A DNA stretch of 64,000 nucleotides, from NCBI GenBank assembly GCA_027922465.2, contig BQMF02000602.1, positions 1 through 64,000 of the forward strand, given 5' to 3'. The notes beneath the pieces were generated by a model, which had not been told where the DNA came from, did not search any database, and was given only the letters and a program-made list of their open reading frames with translations. Positions 35,106 through 45,835 of this stretch are shown one piece after another. Source of the stretch: Turritopsis dohrnii (taxonomy: Eukaryota; Cnidaria; Hydrozoa; Anthoathecata; Oceaniidae). The position numbers and the translations under genes were made by a program. Position 1 is the stretch's first letter. Every line of letters begins with the position of its first letter.

Positions 35106-35808
35106 ATGTCAAACAACAACAACAACAATAAAAGCAAAGTTGCACTTGCAGCATTGTGTAAGCACCTCACGATAATTCATTTTGTTATATGAATACTGTT
35201 TTCAAGTTCAATCTTTTACAATGTTTCATTAAATCTTTGTTTTTCCTTTTAGTTCAAAATTTAAATAATCGAGGTATGTCCATTTCTTTTCACAAAATAT
35301 TTCTATGATTTTTTCTAAGAAATGTCCTTTTTTTTTGCTATTTTTTTATTCATATCATGTGATTGTTGCTTACTATTTTTTATTTCTTTTTTTTTCTTTT
35401 TTTTTTGATTTTTAGATATGGAGCAGCTTCTTGGTAAGTCGCTGCTATAGTTGTTGCCTAATTTTTCGTAGTTGATTTTTATGTGTAGATATGTCATTCC
35501 TAATTCATTCAATACTTTAGAAAATTTGAATCTCAATGAAAATGGCCGGGAGCCGGACCAGGAAATCAGTAAGAATTCAATTAACCTTTTTATTATTATC
35601 ATTCTTCAATTATATACAAGGATATTTTCTTATTATAGTTGCAGTGTATACATGGTTCCTACGGGAACAACTGGCCCGTGGTGGTCCAAGGACCGCCGCC
35701 GCCCTTGGCTCGTGGGTGCGACATGGAGGGGTTTTTCTCCCTCCAGTCCAAACCCGCGGTAGGAGCCGGGGACTGGGCCGCAGTTTCAACAGGCTGCGGC
35801 CATACTGA
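35106..35808 (+). CDS. Small five-exon gene with symmetric phase-1 micro-exons; basic C-terminus
   Basis: Exons are 35106-35157, 35253-35273, 35416-35433, 35521-35568 and 35639-35808. All four introns (95, 142, 87, 70 bp) have GT..AG borders with good donors (GTAAG, GTATG, GTAAG, GTAAG) and pyrimidine-rich acceptors, and all are in phase 1. The joined frame gives 102 residues. It has an N-terminal Asn run (MSNNNNNNKSK), a short amphipathic stretch with NL/LL repeats, an acidic patch (NENGREPDQE), then VYTWFLREQLARGG and a strongly basic, glycine/arginine-rich tail (TRGRSRGLGRSFNRLRPY). No signal peptide. The last exon is GC-rich, unlike its surroundings. The ATG directly follows a TTTTTCAG acceptor, so a 5'-untranslated exon is likely upstream. 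Function unknown; the tail suggests nucleic-acid binding. Confidence 0.6.
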
Positions 35809-35967
35809 ATGTTTGTGTGTTTTTTTATGTTTTGTTTTTTGTTTCATGTGGTTTTATGTTTCATGTTGTTTTATGTTTCATGTTTGTTAAATTATAAATC
35901 TTGAATTATAAATCTTCTTTGGTTCTTTTCTTGATTCCCCTCTTTCCATGCCATTATATTTTTTGTG

Positions 35968-36519
35968 AACTCTTTGGGGGAAGTGACACAACGCATGCTG
36001 AACATGGGCGGCGAGCCGGGTTTAGTTTAACTTCTAAAAAAAGAATGTGTCAAATTCCCCTTTCCCGTGTGCGAACCCCGTGACGAAAATTTTTACGACT
36101 ACAGTTTTTCGAGCTCCACAGCATGGGCACCCTTATTATTGCCAATTCTTTAATTTAATTTTTCGTGAACTTAACACAGGCTGAAGATGGGCGATGAGCG
36201 ACAGAAACTGCTGTGTGGTTGTTGAAGATTTCAATGGATTCATTTAAATCTTCTATGGAAGTAAAAAAATAAATTTGCACGGCAAATGTGAGAAATGGCT
36301 ATAATTTATAAAAAAAGTAAACGATAGACCGGTGAAGCTACCAACATCTTTCTAACAGTTGATGATAGGAAAAGGATCCCATACATTTTTTTAATCAGTT
36401 TTTCGAGCTCTACAACATGGGCACACTTATTATTGCCAAATCTTTAATTTTATTTTTCGTAAACCCAATGCAGGCTCAAGGTGGACATGGGCGGCGAGCT
36501 ACGCCGCCTTGGCTGCTAT
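35968..36519 (+). mobile_element. Cluster of Helitron 3'-end fragments
   Basis: Three partial 3' ends follow each other: 35968-36018 (stops inside the hairpin), 36080-36202 (CGAGCTCCACAGCATGGGCAC ... GGGCGATGAGCGAC), and 36374-36519. The last is complete with hairpin GGCGGCGAGCTACGCCGCC, one loop change, and a terminal CTAT in place of CTAG. Repeated insertion at or near old ends is the simplest reading. Confidence 0.65.
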
Positions 36520-37750
36520 GCTTGGCTGTGTTTATATTAATAGCCGATTCTCCGTTTATTTGTTTTTTTGTCCCTCTGTCACGCAAAATGGTAGATGTGA
36601 ACTGCCAAAGAAATCTGGGAGTCAGCAATGTAAGATCACGCGTAAATTATTTCTTTTCTTGTGCGCGACGTCAGTGTGAAACCATTGGATTGAGACCCTA
36701 ATCGAATGTGACGTTTAGGGCAGGGCCGTACTCAGACGTATTTTGATGCCGTTGGAACGGTATGGGCGCCCAAACGAATCCGCCCAAACTCGTAGAAAAT
36801 TTCAAAAAATTTTGTTCCATAAAGCAGAAGAAATGAAAACTCATTGTCTTTTATACATCGCATTTGTTTTTGCATAGTGTTTATGTCACGTTGGCATCAA
36901 ATTATTAGTCTTTGTAAAGCGAACAACGATGCGAATGTCTATTACATTGAACATGTTCTTTATATTAATAAACAAAAGCTATTTATTTATACGTACAAGA
37001 GATCACGCACGAAAAATTTTTCGTTCATTGTTTATAAAATGTATATGATCTTAAACAATACATTTCAAAAGATCTTTTTTCTTCTATGTATGACGCAAAC
37101 TTCTATTATGTCAAACAGCCAGAGATGTATTTGAAGGATAAAAATATTCTATTATTATGTTTCTCTCCCTTTCCTTAACAATATAAAAAAGAAAACCTGT
37201 TCAAGGACTGCAAAAACTAGAAGGAAGAAAAACGCGACTAACGTTATACACAAGTAGGGAAAAACTTCATTACAGGAAATAAAGAAAATAAAACGCAAAT
37301 AATGAAATTGACGCTATCGTCTAGCGAGTTAAATGAAGCATGCATGTTTTATTTTGCTGTTATGGTAACGAAACGAAAACTGGTATGATTTCAATGCAAT
37401 AGCATCATTAGTTGAAGCAGGTGTTCGATTTCAAAATCATTAGTTACGTGTTTTAACTTTGTGTAGAAATTTTAAATTCAGTCGTCTAGTTCAATTTCAA
37501 CATCACAGTAATTCCGTGTTTTAGTTTTCAGAAGAAATTTTAAATTCAATCGTCTTTTTGCATGCTAAATATTATCTCCAAAACAACATCGAGAAACAAA
37601 GGTATGTTAACGTTCATTTTAGTTCTTTATTTTTTTCACTCATTTTTTCTATATGATGCATAATTTGCTAGCTTTTATTGATTTAATACACGATTAGTGA
37701 TATACATATAATATTTTTATTTCCCTCGTTTTGTAATTCCAGTTTGAAAG

Positions 37751-40231
37751 ATGGTGAGGCCAAGAACAACTGGAAATTCCCACAACAAATCGGCGAGCAC
37801 ATACAAATCAAAGCGCTCTGCTCAGGAAGTGAAAGGTCAGATGTCAATATTGACAATGTTGAAGGCAAAAAAAAAACGATAGTTGACGAGGAGCGACTTG
37901 ACGAAACAAATGAGAACGAGATAGAAACAAGTTCTGACAGCGAGACAGAGAAAAGTTCTGACAACGAGACAGAGCAAAGTTCAGAGAAAGAGACAGAATC
38001 AAGTTCTGACAACGAGACTGAGGCGAGCGACGCTTGTAAAGACATCAACCAGTCATTGCACAACAGCAAATCATATTTAGCTGCCAATCAAATTCAAGCC
38101 AGATGGGAAGAACTGTATGATTTTGCAGTGTATTCAGCTACCGGACAGGGCTGGCTCTGCAAAATTTGTGCTGAATACGGACACATCGGCGACGACTACT
38201 GGAAAACGAAACACGTTAAACTATGGGAACATCCGAAAAGAAGATTTGAAAATCATCTAGCGTCGGCCAAGCATAAAAGTGCTTTGGAAAAGCGACTAGA
38301 AGTTAAAAGAATACTGGCTAAAGGTAATATATACCAGCAAGCCATACGTGGAACACAGGTAGTGAAAGCGAAAAGAGGCTTGCAAAATCGTACAGTTATC
38401 AAAAAATTTCTCAAAACGACGCACTTTATAGCGAGAAAAAAATAGGCAGTTCGGGAGAATTTCGAGGATGTTATTGATTTATTACGCGAGCTTGGTGACC
38501 AAGACATTAATATCCACTTACAAGAGGCTTCGACCAGAGCTACTTATACGTCTGTGCGATCGGTGGACAGTTTTATAAAAACTTTGAGCGATTTCTTAGA
38601 GGCTGGGTTTTTGACTCGCCTCACAAACGCAGTAGACTTCAGTCTACTTGCAGATGAATCAACTGATATGGCAGATCGTGCTGATTTGTCTATCTTTGTT
38701 CGCTATGTGAATAGTGAAAATTGTGTTACGGAAGAGTTCCTCGGTCTAGTTGAAATTATTGGTAGCAAGGGTGCGGAAGAACTGTGTTTGAAAATAGAGG
38801 AGACATTGAAAAATAAAGGAGTGCTAATGGAGCATTTATGTTTTCATGGCATGGATGGAACAAATACCATGAGCGGTGAAAGGTTAGTTTAAATAAATAA
38901 TTAAATATTCGTCGGTGAAAAGATTTGTCGGCAAAAAATATTCGTCGGCAAAAAATTTTATCACCAAGCTGTTTTATCATCACTTTTTACCAATTTAAAT
39001 TAACACTTTCTTCTTAGAAATCAATAGCCTAGAAAAAAAGTTAATTTTTTTAATTTCTTTTTTTTCTGTTACAGAACTGGACTTCAAAGAAGATTGCGAA
39101 GATTGCGTCACTTAGCGTCACTTAGCAGCAACAACGAGATGGCTTTCACACGGAGAAGCTTCAAAGCGACTGATTTCCAGATTTGAGCCCATCGTCGATG
39201 CCTTGGACTCCATCATCACTCGAAATAAGGATGCGGCAGATATGGGTATTCGGCAACAATTCCTGGAACCTGACAACATCTTGTTTTTATTGTTACTGGC
39301 CGATGTCCTCCACCATTTTAACCGTTTATCCCGATTTCTTCAAACGCGAAATTTAATCTACGCGGATATCAACAGAAAAATTGATCAGTTACAAGAGGCA
39401 ATAACAGGAATTCAGGAAGACGATGGCCCGATATTTAAAGCAAATGCTCATAATTTTTTAAGAATCTCAATGGAGAGGAACGAGATGGGGAGAAGACTTC
39501 GTGGAAACAACTGGTTAGCGATAGATGAAGATTTGGAAGAACGCATTCTTTCTTTCAAAGTTAAGTTCAAGGATCCCTTTCTTCGTGATCTGAAAGAAGA
39601 AATTAATGGAGCGTTACGGGTCGATGATGAGGTGTTGCTGTCTTTCGATGTTTTTAATGTGCGCCAGAAATTTACAGACGAAGAGGCGAAGGAGAAAATC
39701 AATGTGTTGAAAGAGTTTTATGGTTCTGTACAACAATCCTCTCTGTTGCAGAAGGAAAACGAAGCACCAGCGCTATTGAATTACAACGAATCATTCGACC
39801 TCTCAGTTGATTTCTTTCTCGCAGATTTTAAAAAATGCGCCAAGAGCTTACAGCAGAAACGCGACGAAGAAATTGCTACAATGATACGGAACGGAAAATT
39901 AAGTGTTAAAGACGTGGAAAATTACCGAGAAGAGCACCCTGTGTCTTCTGGAGAAGTCTACGCGAAACTCCACGAAGACCGAGAGCAGTACTTACCTGTC
40001 ATGAAATTGTTTCGGTTGTCACTGTTGATAACCCCAAGTACTGCCAATGTAGAACGGGGTTTCTCGACGTTAAATCTGTTGCACATGAAGCAGCGAAACT
40101 GCCTCAGCGTCCAGACGTTGGATTATCTTATGCGGTTGATACTGATAGGGAAAGATAAATTTGACGATGAGACATGGGAACTAATTGTTGATCGCTACCG
40201 GGACAGTGCACCTCGGAGAATCGACTTGTAA
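37751..40231 (+). pseudogene. hAT transposase, ZNF862-like, one intron, several lesions
   Basis: The likely start is ATG 37751 (MVRPRTTGN...), which changes frame in a run of ten A (37867-37876) to the long open frame. A Ser/Glu repeat follows (ETSSDSETEKSSDNETEQSS...), then a TTF-type zinc finger (GWLCKICAEYGH...FENHLASAKHKSA, 38150-38285). A TAG stop lies at 38443. The catalytic domain starts LLADESTDMADRADLSIFV and GMDGTNTMSGER. An intron at 38883-39074 (GTTAGT..TTACAG) joins AG to ACTGGACTTCAAAG in frame. After a deletion near 39100, TRWLSHGEASKRL leads into the helical domain, and the dimerisation block STANVERGFSTLN lies at 40040. The stop, frameshift and deletion make it dead. It cuts and pastes its element in active relatives. 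Confidence 0.85.
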
Positions 40232-40290
40232 TTTTATGTTATTTAAAGAAAGTTATTTTTAGCTTTTAGTTTTATTGTAACTCGAACGAT

Positions 40291-40320
40291 GTATGTATGT
40301 ATGTATGTATGTATGTATTT
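40291..40320. repeat. (GTAT)n microsatellite
   Basis: Seven uninterrupted GTAT units follow the hAT transposase stop codon, inside the element. Confidence 0.9.
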
Positions 40321-40775
40321 ATCGTAAGGTTACAGTTTGCTTTATCTGTGAATTTAACTGTATTTTGAGTCTATCAACTGAGCTTACGGGGGCTTCGCCC
40401 CCAAACCCCCACCAGGGTTTCACCCTGGACCCACTGCGGGGCTCAAAGCGCCATCCAGACCCCCAGCTTATATATACGGTATCGCCCAAATAAACCCTGG
40501 GTACGGCACTGTAGGGAGAAAATTATCTCGGCAACCAATAGGGATAACTGACGTTTTTTGGGGTCCGCGATACAGGCGATAGGGTGACAAGACGGGACGG
40601 TATGATCGACGATATCTCTGTAATGGTTGGTCGTAGCAAAATTTTCCCATACATTTTTTTGATCAGTTTTTTGAGCCCTATAACATGGGCACACTTATTA
40701 TTGCCGATTACTTAGTTTTATTTTTTGTGAAATCTGAAGATGACACAACGCATTCTGAACATGGGCGGCGAGCGA

Positions 40776-41118
40776 TGGACAATTATTTGCATAACATCAA
40801 AGCAAATAAAGCGCAAGAGAAGCTTCTTGAAATAAACAGTTTACACCCTTCACTAAAGTTTACGATGGAAGAATAAAACGATAGATCTCTACCGTTCTTG
40901 GACATGCTTATAAAACGGACAAGACGATGATGTTCTTACAGTATCGCGAAAAGTTAACCGAACGATTGCGAAATTCCCTTACCAGATTGAACGCTCTATG
41001 CAAAGTTATATTAACTTTACAAAAGCTGAAAACTGTCCTACCATCACTAAAACCACCAGTGGAAAAAGCTCTTCAAAGTGGCGTAATAATTTTTGAAAAA
41101 AATGCTTTGAAAGTTTAA
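40776..41118 (+). pseudogene. Penelope-like element fragment: reverse-transcriptase thumb and linker to GIY-YIG domain, internally deleted
   Basis: The first piece reads LEINSLHPSLKFTMEE, one stop, then SLPFLDMLIKRT, the conserved block after the palm of Penelope-like reverse transcriptases. The second piece (40927-41118) reads LKTVLPSLKPPVEKALQSGV, the linker just before the GIY-YIG endonuclease of the same elements. The sequence between is deleted and the nuclease itself is missing. It sits exactly between a truncated Helitron hairpin (40775) and the next Helitron start (41144). Confidence 0.65.
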
Positions 41119-41143
41119 GGATATAACATTCTGAGACACACCG

Positions 41144-42409
41144 TCTATATATCAATAGCCAATTCCCTGTCTGTCACGCAAAATGGTAGATTTAGTTGTG
41201 AGAGTGATTATTTTATTTTATTTTGCATGACCTCAGTGTGAAACCATTGTATTGAGACCCAAATCAAATGCAACGTTTAGGAAAAATTATCTTGGTAACC
41301 AATAGGGATAACTGATGTTTTTTGGGGTCTGAGATATTAGCCATGTGGTGACGAAAAAATTTGGGCACAAAATTTTGGGGACGGGGCTATATGACGTCAT
41401 AAGAACATTTGATTGATGGTATCTCTGAAACAGTGTGTCATAGACATGTGATCCTATACAGAATATTGAGCTCTATAAGATGGTAGCACTTTCCATGGTC
41501 AATAGACGATATCGTATTTGACGGAAAATCTCTCGCGCAATGCATTCTGGGCTATGTTGGGGGAAAGAGCTACCATATTGCTAACTGTGTCAGTCAGATA
41601 AGCCAAGAAACGAAGGAAGAACTTTGAAAGATGAATTTAGAAAATAATGATAACGAGAATGCTACAAAGATTTTAGAAAAAATCAAAGAACAATTTCAAC
41701 CCCAATCGAACGTGAGTTTTTTGTGGCTGATGAACTAATAGGAATAACGTTTTGTTTTTATTATTATTGTCAGTTTTATGTTCCACGTTGACTTGGCTTT
41801 GAAAATAGTACATCAACTAAGAAACTAACTGATTAAACATTTTGGACAAAAAGCAGCCATGGCCGAACGTGGTAGCATGTTCGGTTTGCCAGTGTATCCT
41901 AACGTATCCTTGCCTGACTGTCTGAGACGGGTGAACTTTTTTTTCGAGCAATCAAAATGTTTAAAAACCTATAGATAAAACCAATTTTTTTTTTTTTGCT
42001 TTTGTCATAATAGTTGTCTTAATTTGTTTTAATCGATTTCTTTTAATCTATTTTAATCTGATCGAACGTTTTGTTAGTCACTTTATTCATTTAGCACGTG
42101 CCTTTTTTTCTCTCCTCCCGTGTGATCTTTTTAAGAAGAGAAACCATTTCCCCCTTACGTTTGATAGCACACATGTTAGAGCTCGTAACTTTTTTAAAAC
42201 AAAAGTTAATAAAAAATTGAAGTTTTTATACGTTTTGAGTGTATTGTTACACTGATAAAAGATTGGTTTTACCAGAGGTTGTGACTTCGACTCTGCTTCT
42301 GGTTGAACACAAGTTGTACGAGCCGTTTATAAGGAAATTTGACGTTTATTGATACAGTGATACAGAGCAGGTGGACATGGGTGGTGAGCGCCGCCGCCTT
42401 GGCGGCTAG
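41144..42409 (+). mobile_element. Helitron, complete, chimeric subfamily
   Basis: It begins TCTATATATCAATAGCC (41144) and ends with hairpin, GGCGGCTAG (42406-42409) and T. The first 550 bp match the second subfamily (CAATAGGGATAACTGATG, ATGACGTCAT). From about 41697 it switches to the main subfamily (ACCCCAATCGAACGTGA...) up to the end. No protein coding. Length 1,266 bp. Confidence 0.8.
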
Positions 42410-42414
42410 TTTAG

Positions 42415-44061
42415 TTAAGAATGATGGTGGGAAAGCTTTCAGTGGAGGAAAAAAGCTTACTACAATCAAACCATTTGCACAATGTGATGGTTCACACAAT
42501 AAGCCATAACATCCGTTATTCATTTGTTCAAGGCCTATGTCATCCGGAGCAGAAATTTAAATCAAAACCACCTTAACAAGTTTGGGAGTGTCTCAACAAA
42601 GATACTGGCGAGGTTGTTACTGGTGACTGTGCATGCACAGCAGGGTAAGTAGTAGTAGTAGTAGTTTATTTATTTTTCATACAAATCTGGTCCTGTATTG
42701 ATCTCTAATAGTTTAAACTATTAAAATTTCTTAGCAATTATCTAAAAGTGTTATCATTAAAAGCTGTACAGTGTTCCATCTTCTAAAATATTTCATTTTA
42801 CAAATTATTTATTTAGAGTTCCGGCTACTGTAAACACGTAGGAGCAATGCTTTGGTATGTAGAAGAGCAAGTCAGACTAGGAAACAACAAAACATGCACC
42901 TCAAAAAAACAGCAGTGGAGTATTCCTTCAAAAAAACAACAAGAATTGCATCAACTGGATTTATTGAACAATATAACGGTCAAAAAACCAAAAGCAGTCG
43001 GTGTATTTTCACCAGTCTCTTCTTGTGCCCTGAAAAGGACCATCTTGACCCTCAGCCGTTGAAAGACAGGAAAGTTACTCTTTGATACACATTGATAAAC
43101 TAGCGGACATTACAAATGGCAACAGTGGCATAGTGCAACTGATGAGGGCAGAGAGAACCCTGCTAGAAAATCTTAATTTTCCAGCAATTAATGTCATTGT
43201 AGAAACTTCAGAACACAAAGATTTACCCAAGCCATTAAGTTATTTTGGTCATGTTACAGAATATGCAAAATCTTTGGAATGTATTTCAGTATCATTGAAG
43301 CAGAGAGATGCTGTTCAAACTGAGACCGACAAGCAGGCAGAGAGTGACAAGTGGTTTGAATACCGGCGTGATCGAATTACTGCTTCGAAATTTAAAGTTT
43401 GTGTCAGAAAAGTGAGTGATGAGGGCACAGTTATAAATGCAGATAAAACAAAGTCAGTTATCTCCAATGTGTGTGGATATTATCCTAGAGTTGTCACAAA
43501 AGCAACACATTGGGAAACAGTGAATGAACCCATAGCTAGAAAACTACATTAAAAAAGTGAAACATCTCCATAAGAACTTTATGGTTGTTGAGCCTGGATT
43601 TTTTATAAATTTGGAATTCCCGTTTATTGGAGCAAGCCCAGATGGTTTGATTAATTGTTCCTGTCATGAACCTGGGCTCTTGGAGATAAAATGCCCTTGG
43701 TCATCACGGGATCTGTCAATTGCAGAATATGCCAAGTTAAATGAATCTTGTTTGGAAATAAAGTCTGGTAGAGTTCAACTGAAACGTGACCACAGTTATT
43801 ATTATCAAATTCAATGCCAGATGTTGTGCACCAATAGAAAGTGGGGTCATATTTTCATGTACTGCTGAAGACAATTATTTAGAAAAGGTTGAATACAACG
43901 AGACACTAATGAATGAAGCTATAGTGAAAGCTCAAATTGCATTCAAAGAGTTGATTTTTCCTGAAATCACTTCCCGTAAATTGAAATCTGACATTGGCAA
44001 TGAGAAATGTGTTAGAAAACTTTTGCACGATATTATTGATATTGTTGACATGGAAATGTGA
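42415..44061 (+). pseudogene. SWIM zinc finger plus YqaJ-type nuclease gene, one intron, frameshifted
   Basis: The 5' exon holds FVQGLCHPEQK and VWECLNKDTGEVVTGDCACTAG. An intron at 42645-42818 (GTAAGT..TTTAGAG, with AGT repeats) joins in frame to SGYCKHVGAMLWYVEE, completing a SWIM finger (CxC...CxH). The YqaJ/lambda-exonuclease-like domain follows (43340-43860): WFEYRRDRITASKF, the catalytic D in FIGASPDGL and E-x-K in LLEIKCPW, then YYYQIQCQML. Such nucleases trim DNA ends; SWIM-YqaJ proteins are common, mostly uncharacterised, in invertebrates, and YqaJ proteins accompany ISL2EU transposons. Frame changes near 43060-43085, 43550 (a TAA) and 43865 break it. Confidence 0.75.
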
Positions 44062-44490
44062 GATCATCTAGATTTTAGTATTGAGTTTTCTAAGACCTTG
44101 AAGAATTACATTTAATATTGAGTTTTCTCAGACATTTATGCTTTTTCTCCTGTTTTTCTTTAATTTGAGAAACGTTTCAGATTGCTATATATTACATGTC
44201 AGATTAGCTGATCCAATGTGATCGTTGGCTGTTTTCAGCACATTTCTTATTATATATCTTTTCTTCTTTGTACTTTGTCATATTATCTGGGTGCTGAAAA
44301 TTAAAAGCGATTTGATTAACAGTTCAATCTTGGATATCATATTTACCAGGTTGCAATAGACGCCGTAATTGTGGTATAAACCCTGGGTTTAGCAGTTTTT
44401 CTTGACTTATGTACAAAAGATAATTCCTCAATTCTCACTTTTTCTCAGCTATGTTTGTATACATGCACTCCAACCATATAGTAGTGAGTA

Positions 44491-44624
44491 CCCCTTAATA
44501 TTATTGATGATTCTGATGAAGAATTTCATGCTGACTAATCACACAAAATCATCAGCAGGTTTAGGATTAAGGTTAGATATTAATAATCGACGTGCAATTC
44601 TGATTCATCAATAATATTAGGGGG
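44491..44624. mobile_element. 134-bp MITE with TA duplication
   Basis: The ends CCCCTTAATATTATTGATGA and the inverse (TCATCAATAATATTAGGGG) form a long inverted repeat of about 27 bp with two or three mismatches, flanked by TA on both sides (44489-44490, 44625-44626). This is a Stowaway-like, Tc1/mariner-derived structure. Confidence 0.8.
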
Positions 44625-44789
44625 TATGGCAGTGCAATAGAGACACCCAACTAAAATTACAGTGCTGAGTTACAGAAAGGTCTGACCTTTGATTTGATGT
44701 TGTATATGTTTTGGGCCCTGGATGTCATGAGAAATCCGTCATAATAAATTATTTCTTGTAATCCTAATCAAGGCAGAACTTGATACACA

Positions 44790-45059
44790 ATTCCCTAGTT
44801 GAAGATGAAATCATTGACAAGCCGACATCACTCCAAAGAAATCTCAATGACTTCACAGAAGATGTCGGTGAATATAAGGATCGCCTCAATGATTTGCGGG
44901 AGGAACTCAAAATGAAAGGTACAATAACATTTACAAGAATGAGGTAGCAGCTCTAGAGAAACTAAGCAAGGGTGATGAGTTTACTGAGGAACTCTATCAG
45001 GTCAAAATCAGTGTGGAAAAGATGATATTAGCCCTTCGAGCACAAATTAGTATAGCATG
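44790..45059 (+). pseudogene. Coiled-coil protein fragment, one frameshift
   Basis: The frame DEIIDKPTSLQRNLNDFTED...RLNDLREELKMKG continues after a one-base shift near 44920 as NEVAALEKLSKGDEFTEELYQ...RAQISIA and a stop. Both halves are heptad-like and charged. I do not recognise a family. It may be an exon or a remnant of the adjacent YqaJ-type unit. Confidence 0.35.
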
Positions 45060-45770
45060 ACAGAGGATGGACAAGACCAATTTGAACAAGTTAAGCAGGA
45101 GTTGAGTAACGCTAACAATCAGATTTTATCCGTAATGCAGTATCGGAGGCATTTTATTGTGTGTCTTTGAATGCCTTTTATTCATAAGGTTTCTTGGAAA
45201 AACTCGTTTTCAGATCTCTGAAGGCTTGATTGAGGTAAGTGCAGATCCCGAACTTTATCAAATCAAATCAGATGTTCAATTTTTTTTAGCTTTTTTACCC
45301 CCTGAAAATATCTTTAAGGAAATTTTTTATAGATTTGTTACTTTAAAGGTTGTATTATTGATCAAATAACATAATTTGGCTTTTACTTTTCGCAATTTAT
45401 TTTGTTAAAAACGAAACTGAGAATTGCTTGTGATTTAAGAATGCTGCTCTCTCTTTCCTCTGACGCCATATTTACTGAAAATTTCTTGCCAAAAAGCAAA
45501 CTTGATATTTGCATTTTGACGTCATTAATGCGGACCAGATGATTGATAGTTTACACTTGTGAGTGCATACAGATATTAGCCCCCGACGTCGATTGAGTAA
45601 CAAAAGATTTTCAAATAAGCATGGTGAATAAAACTCGTGTTTATCACCATATACTAATCGTAGAAAAATATTAACCGTGGTCTGAGACACTATTATGAAT
45701 AAGTGAGCGCAAAAACTACCCAAAATTTTAGAGAGTGAAAGCGGATGCACACTCATGATTAGTATATAGA
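45060..45770. other. Gene-free stretch
   Basis: No motif-bearing open frame. It ends with AGTATATAGA, a lookalike of the Helitron 5' end, directly before the Helitron 3' end at 45771. Confidence 0.4.
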
Positions 45771-45835
45771 CTAGACGCCAAGGCGGCGGCGCTCGCCACC
45801 CATGTAAAGCTTGCGTTGTGTGTCATATGGATAAG
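45771..45835 (-). mobile_element. Helitron 3'-end fragment, minus strand
   Basis: CTAGACGCCAAGGCGGCG followed by GCGCTCGCCACCCATG on the plus strand is the 3' terminus with hairpin. It then carries GCGTTGTGTG, as in the second subfamily (compare ACGCATGCTGAACATGG at 11245). The body is missing. Confidence 0.6.

Larger units (their letters stand above)
36721..40511 (+). mobile_element. hAT element with 5-bp target duplication TAGGG
   Basis: The ends CAGGGCCGTACTCAG and (inverted) CAGTGCCGTACCCAG match at 13 of 15 positions and are typical of hAT. TAGGG lies on both sides (36716-36720, 40512-40516). The related uninterrupted Helitron at 41270 reads ACGTTTAGGAAAAATTATC across this point, close to the empty site. 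It encodes one spliced transposase gene on the plus strand. Length 3,791 bp. Confidence 0.8.
36529..40775 (+). mobile_element. Helitron split by a hAT element, 3' hairpin truncated
   Basis: The 5' part starts near 36529 (TTATATTAATAGCCGATTCTC, first bases altered) and runs to 36720. The sequence resumes at 40512 (TAGGGAGAAAATTATCTCGG), homologous to 41275 in the next Helitron, and ends inside the hairpin (GGCGGCGAGCGA, 40775), where Penelope-like sequence begins. Removing the hAT element restores a continuous Helitron. Confidence 0.7.

Noticed and set aside
35536..35808. Reading the 3' part of the five-exon gene as one unspliced 90-codon frame.
   Set aside because: It would translate through a clear GT..AG intron (35569-35638). 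The spliced model joins all exons in the same phase and gives a better start.
42403..44061. The SWIM/YqaJ gene as cargo of the Helitron ending at 42409.
   Set aside because: The Helitron terminus and hairpin are intact and the gene lies outside; adjacency alone is not capture.
44402..44614. A 70-codon open frame on the plus strand.
   Set aside because: It is mostly the 134-bp MITE at 44491-44624.
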